Assembly (NCBI GenBank): GCA_024364805.1
Contig: CM044490.1
Span: 112,835,063 to 112,885,174 of the forward strand
Origin: Euprymna scolopes
Lineage: Eukaryota; Mollusca; Cephalopoda; Sepiida; Sepiolidae
Direction of reading: 5' to 3'
DNA: 50,112 nucleotides
Of this stretch, positions 43,690 to 50,112 are shown in pieces. Within the stretch, counting starts at the first letter, position 1. The number at the start of each line of letters is the position of its first letter. The position numbers were made by a program, and so were the translations under genes. A model generated the notes under the pieces. It saw nothing but the letters and a program-made list of their open reading frames with translations. It did not search any database and was not told the origin of the DNA.

Positions 43690-43960
43690 AACTTATCTCT
43701 GGCCAGGTCTTTATTTAGTGCTCATTCTTATCACTTCCACCTATGTTTTTCTTAGCCATCCCCTGTGATATCAACTATTCTACACCTGATAACCAAAAAA
43801 CTCTCATTTATTCTTTCAACATGGTTATATTATCAAAGTTCTATCCAAGTTTAATCTTTCTCTGAGGTCATCAGATCTAAGCCTGTCTTTAAGACTCTCA
43901 GTGTACATCCATCGTATCGTTTCTCTCCATGCAACACATGCCCTCAACTCTCTCTAACCA
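43690..43960 (-). mobile_element. LINE family D, C-terminal fragment (copy 2)
   Basis: Aligns with 41455-41750 in DNA: TTATCTCT..CCAGGTCTTTAT, TTTAATCTTTCTCTGAG.TC, TTTAAGA.TC and TTTCTCTCCATGCAACAC occur in both, in order. The protein is more decayed than in copy 1. Confidence 0.7.
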
Positions 43961-45430
43961 AGTTTCACTTTAATACATCATCATACTGCCAGATTTTTAA
44001 AGTCTGTGTGGATATATCCGGAATATACAAAATAGATTGTAACAATTGTAAATTAATTTAAAAAAAAAAACTCTTTTTCTCATAATTGTTAGTCGCCTGA
44101 GATTTCCATCAATTGTAAGCAAGATTGACATTGGATCAATTTCATAGCAAATTTGTTCAACAAAAGTAGTAACATAGTTGATGCGCCTTGTATCAAATTT
44201 TTCATCAACTTTTAATATGTATGTTATTAAAAGGAAAATATATTTCTCGATTATTTTTACTGATAGCTGAACAATACTGTTGTATGTTTGAAAAATTACA
44301 GATTTCAAGTCCCATAACTCTGTATTTACTGTCTACATTGATACAAATTTCACATTTTGAAATACTGGATTTCTCTGGTGGACAAATTGGATAACTGCAT
44401 GGACTAAATTAACTAAGAAAAGAAAAGAAACAGAGACGTTTTGTGTATTTGCTGAGTCTTGTTTTCGTTTATTTTTAGTTTTAAAGTAAAAATAAAATGT
44501 TTGTGAAGAGTTAAGATGTCGGTTTCATATTCATTTAATATGAAAAAAAAAAAAAAAAAATGAAAATAAAGATTGAAAACCTTTCCCACTGTTTGATATG
44601 GCTGTTTGGATCTGACCTTGACAATAATAAGGTCATCAAAAAATAAAATATTTCACTTGAAAACAATTTCGTATGAATTTCTTTTAAAAGAAGTTTAAAA
44701 ATTGTTTTTAATTGCTTTATTTGATCTCACCATTTGAGTGAGTTTAATATCACTGAAGAGAAATTATATTATCGATAATTAATTGCACATTAAAAAACTG
44801 GAAATATTCACTAAATCAATAATTGTTGGTTGAAAAAAATATGGCCGTTTTTTTAAGGATTAATATACATTTTTTAAATACTTCCAATTGTTTGTTTTTT
44901 ATTGTTTTTTCTTTCTTTCAGATATCCTTTTTAGTATTACTTAAGAGTAAGCACGTAAATTTAAAAGTGGAAGCCATGGGCTGTTTTTACCAGGAAAATA
45001 AGACAAGACGAAGCATATCAGTTGAGACGAAGATAGCTGACTGCAGAATCTCATTTTATTCACGCTGGGCACGAGTTTACATTAAACATGTTAAACAAAG
45101 GGAGGCAATTCCCACTGGTGTAGGATGACTGCTAACATAATATAGACATTTATTTTATAAAATAATAATAATAATGAAAATAACGTTGAAATACTAAGGA
45201 AAAAAAAACAACAAAAAAAAAAACACTTATGTTATTTAATAAAGTGTCAACATTTCCTTTACAGAATTTCTGGTGACAGGTTTTGATAATGACTCAGTCA
45301 ACTGATGAAATTTCATTTTCAAATCCTAATACATAAAACAAAACTAACAAAATCCACTTTCCAGTAGAAAATACTCCCCTTTGCCTTGCTTGAAAGTAAC
45401 TGACTTTTACTATTTCAACAGACAATCATA
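43961..45430. other. AT-rich DNA with a weak exon-like segment
   Basis: A frame open from 44823 to 45128 crosses a T-rich tract ending TTTCTTTCAG (44913-44922). The part after it contains GAAGCCATGGGC, a good start context, giving a 50-codon frame. No domain recognised. Splice-like T tracts are expected by chance in such DNA. Confidence 0.25.
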
Positions 45431-45439
45431 GATGTTCAG

Positions 45440-46290
45440 CAAGACTTGTTTTACTGCCTCTTCTTCTTTTTCTCTGAAGAGCTCCTCACTCAACCGATTA
45501 TTTATACTATAGCAAACATCACATCCTGTGTTGTTTGATTTTCTTTTGTTAGTATGAAGATACTAACATGAAAAAATAAAGATCGTTTTGTTAAATTGTT
45601 TTGTTAAATTTGAAGATTATAACTTATGTTGGTGAATTTGTGAAATCCTCATCATCAGGTTTACTGTCTCTTCTTCCTTTCATTGAAGAGCTCTTCTCGA
45701 TTGAGCTGGTTCTATTTATACTTTATATAGCAAACATCACATTTTGTGTTGCTGAAGTGTTTATTCTTTTTTTTGTTTGTTTTGTTGTTGTTAGTGTGAA
45801 ATATTTGTTTTATTAAATTTGAAGTTTAAAACTTGTTTTTAATTTTTTGAGATGAGGATTGATTATTCGTACTATTTGAACCCATGCCATAGTGGATAAA
45901 GTACCAGGTAAAATTCAGTTGTAAAGTTACATTCTTCTGGAGGTTGAAGATGTGGGTGACACTCAAAATGCAATTGCGAATTACTTAGGACTTCACCTAA
46001 TCAGGGTTGATGCAATGAAACCATGCTACCCCTGTGGATTAAATAAAAGGTTTTGTTTGAAATTCCATGCAGATTCCCGAGTTTGACAGAAATATTCCTG
46101 AGTTCCACAAGATACACCTGAAGAAGGTCGAAGATGACATCCACCAAAACGTTTTGTAACTTGTGTTGTCGAATTTATGAAATCCTTATCGTCAGGCTTA
46201 CTGTCTTTTCTTCTTTTCGCCGAAGAGCTCCTCACTCAACCGAGCAGGTTCTATTTATACTCTACATAGCAGTCATCGCGTAAACATGCA
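45440..46290 (-). repeat. Three direct repeats with TATA boxes
   Basis: Segments 45440-45535, 45610-45760 and 46155-46285 align: CTGTCTCTTCTTC, GAAGAGCTC..CTC, TTGAG/CAACCGA, TCTATTTATACT and AGCAAACATCAC. On the minus strand each reads AGTATAAATAG, a strong TATA box (45499, 45713 and 46252 on the plus strand), followed by a purine-rich leader. Repeated promoters in tandem recall the pLTRs of Penelope-like elements or tandem LTR-like promoters. No RT is visible beside them. Confidence 0.6.
45885..45965 (+). repeat. tRNA-like A-box sequence
   Basis: CATGCCATAGTGGATAAAG matches an A box and resembles the heads at 33655 and 34995. The expected B box is weak (AGGTTGAAGATG at 45941). Possibly a worn SINE head or chance. 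Confidence 0.3.
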
Positions 46291-47243
46291 TAACTTTTGC
46301 TGATAAATGTATATGTCTATGCTTAATTATTAAAATCTTTTTTTTTCAGCCAGACAAAACAAAAAGTATTTAGATATAAAATAAAAAATAAAAATAGTGC
46401 AGCAATAATAATAAAAACAACAATAAGCAAATAAAATATAAACATTTTTTTTTTTTAAACCAATGGATTTTTTTTTTTAATATATAAAACAAACAAAACG
46501 TCAAATAAAAAAAAATAATATTAAGACGAGCATAATTATTTTCATAGAAATTTTATTTACTTCTGAAATGCGTATACTTATCCAGCTGGATAAATAAAAA
46601 GAAAAAGAAATAAATTTAAGAGAAGGGGATAACAGAACTAATTAAAGGAGTTTAGCAAAAACTAAGAATTGCTATCTATGATCATGAGAAAAAAGAAAGC
46701 ATGAGGGATGAAGTTAAAAGATGAAGAAAATCAGATTAGTAGGAGAATTCAAAAGAACTAACGAATTTATGTTCAAAAAAGCACTTGTATCATCTTTCTT
46801 ATTTACTTATGTAATAATAATAATGGTGCTGATCTAGAACTCGACCAAATACCACGTCAGAATCTTCCAGCAGTTTATAGTAAGCAGCTGGAAAAGTTAC
46901 CGGAAAAGCCAACTTGAACACTGCCAGATGATAAATTCAAAAAACCTGAAAACAAAACTTTAACACATGATAAGACTTACCGTAAGTTTAATTATATGAA
47001 AGAAATTTTTTTTTTCAAGAAAAGTATATAAACTTTTTTTTTAATAAATGTTTAAAAATTTTTTTTTTTATATGAAACAACTATGATCGAAAACAATTTG
47101 TTTTTAAGAATAGTAAAAGATTTCTTTTCTATTAACTTCAATTAGCAGCTAATTACTGATTAAATAATCATGTTGGCTTTTCTAGCAGATTACCATAAGT
47201 TGCTGGAAAATGTTGACGCGACCATGGATCAGGTTTTGGATCA

Positions 47244-47275
<32 letters not shown>

Positions 47276-48552
47276 TGCTACGGGATTCTGTGGAAATTCC
47301 ACGGTACTTTTTACATAAATCTGCATAATTTACTGTTAATAATGATATTCCGTTTGAAATAAGAAATGTCTGTCACGGTTAATACAGTCAATAAGAAATA
47401 TCTTCCCTCATAGAAATAATTGTCATCTTCTGGTAAATATTCATTAAAAATAAAACAAATATATCTATTTTTTTGTTTATTTAGTTAAAATAATAGAAAT
47501 TCTTTTTAAAGCAATAACTATTCTTGTCTTCTTACCAAAAAAATAATCGTTTTGAAGTATCCTTCAAACCAATGAAATGAACGTTACTTTTTGAAATATT
47601 TTTATTTAAAATTTAATTTTTTTAGTCAACATAATTTGATTTTGGAACGATTCATTTTAAAATGAGTAAAATCAAAATTGTTTACCCTTGCGATATCAGA
47701 CTAATCACCAATCACAATCTTTGCTGATCAGACGATCGCATATTTTTAATGTGTATGAAAGGTGGATGACATATCCATGAACATAAATCGCCTTAGCATA
47801 TTGTTATATAAGGAAGATATCTACTCTATAAAATTAAATGCACTCGATTTTCTACTTATGACCAAAATAGCATCTTATACATAAAATATAAAAATCGATA
47901 TTTGATTCTGCCTAGCTTTTTTCTTTCGTTGACCGTTGATGCACGTTATTAAGACCAATAAGTTTAAATAAGATTTCATTTCTTTGCAAATATAATTTAC
48001 CCGGCTCACATTTTTTTTTGTGCTGCAGAGTAACAAATTTTTGCTTAATTCAAAATATAGTCATCTTTACATTTTCCTCTCAAGTAGAATTTTTAGATAT
48101 TACTTGAAATTTTCTGTTTATTTTATTCATTTTCATTTTTTTTACTTATTTGTCTTAATACTTCCAACCGGTAATATGCTTTCATCCAGGCTATTCTGGG
48201 TAGGTAGAGTTAGTATTTATATAAAAGTAGTAATATGTGTTAAAGAAAATCCTAAATTATCACACACACACACACACACAAAAAAAAAAAACATTGTTCA
48301 ATCATTTTAATCGTAAATAATGATGAAAAATAATGAAAATTTAACATTTTACGATGAAATGTTTTCAATTTTTTTGTAATTGAACAGTTTAAATCACCTC
48401 TTTTACATATGGATCTAATATAAATAGTTAACTGATAAATGTTTTGCTTCTAGTATGATCTTCCTAATGTTTATCTAATTATTGTTTTACCATCTATTGA
48501 AAATAAAGCTTTCTGTCTTGCTTATATTAATGTATTGGTTGTTCTTTTCATG
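46291..48552. other. Strongly AT-rich DNA
   Basis: Holds an (AAT)n microsatellite (47248-47275) and (CA)n (48261-48280). A 96-codon plus frame (48020-48310) runs into the CA repeat and has no recognised domain. Confidence 0.45.
47248..47275 (+). repeat. (AAT)n microsatellite
   Basis: About nine AAT units. Confidence 0.95.
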
Positions 48553-48610
48553 TGATAACAACCTTGTATATTTATTAATTAACATTAATAAATATACAAG
48601 GTTGTTATCA
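48553..48610. repeat. Perfect hairpin, 27-bp arms
   Basis: Arms 48553-48579 and 48584-48610 are exact reverse complements with the 4-base loop TAAC. There is no T run after it and no host gene nearby, so a terminator role is not suggested. Confidence 0.95.
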
Positions 48611-48880
48611 TAACAAAACTAAAACCGAATTTATTTTATACTAAAATAAAAGTTAAAATACAATTCTATATTTTACATGAATCTAAAAATTAAATTACCC
48701 CAAAATAATTCTAAAATCATTCAGAAACTTACATCTTTATTCAAAATAAAATCTCTCATATTTTTTTTTTCAAATTAAAAAGTTCATGCTCACATTTCTT
48801 ATGTAATTTTTTTTCAAAGACTACCTATTGCATATTGATAGACGATGATTATAATAATTTTTTTCTTTGTCTTCTTCCAG

Positions 48881-48999
48881 GAAATAGTGCAGCAGAATGA
48901 TATTTGGATAGTCAAGCAGAAATCAATAGAAAAAATGGCTACAAGGAAAGAAACAAAATAGCAGCAATGAAGTTTCTGGGAGGTTTTGTGGTTTTGAAG
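48881..48999 (+). other. Exon-like segment, probably noncoding
   Basis: Preceded by TTTCTTTGTCTTCTTCCAG (48862-48880), a good acceptor, and followed by GTATAAC (49000), a fair donor. It is richer in purines than its surroundings. All three frames contain a stop, and one stays open for 26 codons. If used, it would be a UTR, terminal coding or lncRNA exon. No partner exon was found. Confidence 0.2.
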
Positions 49000-49192
49000 G
49001 TATAACAAAATATTTTTCTCAATTTTTTTCATACAGAGGGAGAAATAAGGGGGAAAAAAGAAAAGAAAAATTTACCAGCATCAGATAAATCTAAAAATGT
49101 AACTTAAAAACATAGCCAACTCATAAAATAGGCACACATTATATCAACAGAGCCTATTTTAATTCAACAGATAGTATTATCTTTATTGAAAT

Positions 49193-49193
<1 letters not shown>

Positions 49194-49225
<32 letters not shown>

Positions 49226-49238
49226 TAATAATAATAAT
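49194..49238 (+). repeat. (AAT)n microsatellite
   Basis: About fifteen units with one interruption. Confidence 0.93.
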
Positions 49239-50081
49239 GAAAATAGTAATGATCCAACTGCCACAAGTTATTTAATAACTGTTTTCTTTTCTTTTTTTAA
49301 CAATAGGTTTAGTTCCAATACCAGTGCAGTGATTTTTTTTGTTTTGATTTTTTTTTTATTTGATTATTTTTTGTACAGGAATAAAAATAAAAGCAAACAA
49401 TGAACAAGAAAAACTAAACAAAATAAAACCAAATTACTTTAATTTTTTTTTTCCGAATCATTTCTTTATGTTCTAGAAAATTTTGGCTGCTTTGATTTCT
49501 TATTAGCATATTACCATAATTAGTATTACTTATGAACATTTCAGTATGTTGGTATAGATAGGAAGAAGATAATAAACGAAGAAAAAACTAAAGAGAACAG
49601 AAAAAATAACTACAAAATCATGTTTTTTTCTTATTGAATATTTCGTTCCCATTATTAAACTTTGTCATGAAAAGTTTCATAAATGAAACGAACTATTCGA
49701 TCAACAGAAACATGATTTTGTATCAATTTGTTTCTGTTAATTTAGTCTGTTTACTTTTAATTATTATTACCTTATTCCTGTCTATACTAACATATTCTAT
49801 CGGGTGTATTTTCATTAAACAAACTTTTACATATATTTTTAATGCTTTCTTCAAATATTCATTGCATTGTTGTTACTCTTATACTTCCTGTTCTGATCCA
49901 AGGGATTGAGAGGAGAGTTGTACCACTTTATTGAGTGTGTGTGTGTGTGTGTTTGTGTGTTGCTATACATGATAGTGAGTCTGCCCCAAGTATATAGGCT
50001 CATAGTTATTGTGAACTATTTTGATATGACTATGTCATCATCAAAACAAGAAATACACACTATATGCAAGTGTAGATATAT

Positions 50082-50084
<3 letters not shown>

Positions 50085-50112
<28 letters not shown>
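50085..50112 (+). repeat. (TA)n microsatellite at the window edge
   Basis: Continues past the end of the window. Confidence 0.95.

Larger units (their letters stand above)
49000..50112. other. AT-rich DNA with microsatellites
   Basis: (AAT)n at 49194-49238, (GT)n at 49937-49960 and (TA)n from 50085 to the window end. A 91-codon plus frame (49634-49909) is hydrophobic and unrecognised. TTTTGATATGACTATGTCATCATCAAAAC at 50019-50047 is a short imperfect palindrome. Confidence 0.5.

Noticed and set aside
45600-46200. Second hammerhead candidate (CTGATGATGAGG and CTGACGATAAGG on the minus strand)
   Set aside because: The CUGANGA-type core is present, but no pairing stem II followed by GAAA and no stem I could be found.
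48020-48310. 96-codon plus frame
   Set aside because: AT-driven hydrophobic composition that runs into a CA repeat and an A run, with no motif.

Overview
The window is AT-rich animal DNA with no host gene that can be supported. It is almost entirely transposable elements, their fragments and simple or tandem repeats. Several features point to a mollusc, possibly a cephalopod: many copies of one APE-type LINE, a tRNA-derived SINE whose body resembles the molluscan V-SINE/RUDI group, recurrent GGGAGATAA/TTATCTCCC motifs, very long A/T runs and abundant microsatellites. This is inferred from repeat character and not from a diagnostic gene. A 10-base run of N marks an assembly gap.

Layout. 0.7-4.0 kb holds minus-strand LINE fragments of three families (called B, A and C here). 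4.85-7.9 kb is a longer minus-strand family A copy with a mariner-derived element in its 5' region. 8.4-9.9 kb is a broken Ty3/Gypsy gag-pol fossil. 10.2-10.7 kb is an inverted repeat around the assembly gap, and 10.76-11.46 kb a short tandem interspersed repeat. 12.7-15.3 kb is a dead cecropia-type mariner split by a 1.5 kb fold-back element that itself holds a small MITE. 15.3-18.1 kb is a second, 2.8 kb fold-back element of the same family. 19.54-20.0 kb is a nearly perfect 218-bp palindrome. 20.8-24.6 kb is the most complete family A LINE, with a solo LTR in its 3' UTR. 25.6-27.1 kb holds a 5S-rRNA-derived fragment, a Gypsy integrase-tail fossil, a Tc1-type MITE and tRNA-like sequence. 28.04-28.55 kb is a 30-bp minisatellite.

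29.95-31.58 kb is a complete Tc1-like DNA transposon with identical 208-bp terminal inverted repeats and an uninterrupted 340-residue DD34E transposase. It lies in a TA array, next to a well-formed type I hammerhead ribozyme on the minus strand (31.74-31.83 kb). 33-37.4 kb holds SINE-like and tRNA-like relics, two identical 93-bp direct repeats and short perfect hairpins. 39.0-40.9 kb is an array of about 320-bp tandem units split by an insertion with a 9-bp target duplication. 41.5-44.0 kb is a patchwork of LINE ends. 45.4-46.3 kb has three direct repeats, each carrying a TATAAATA box on the minus strand. The rest, to 50.1 kb, is AT-rich DNA with microsatellites and one weak exon-like segment.

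The only element that looks intact is the Tc1 transposon. The most notable structures are the hammerhead ribozyme, the two related fold-back elements and the 218-bp palindrome. All long open frames outside the transposons are repeat artefacts or unrecognised.
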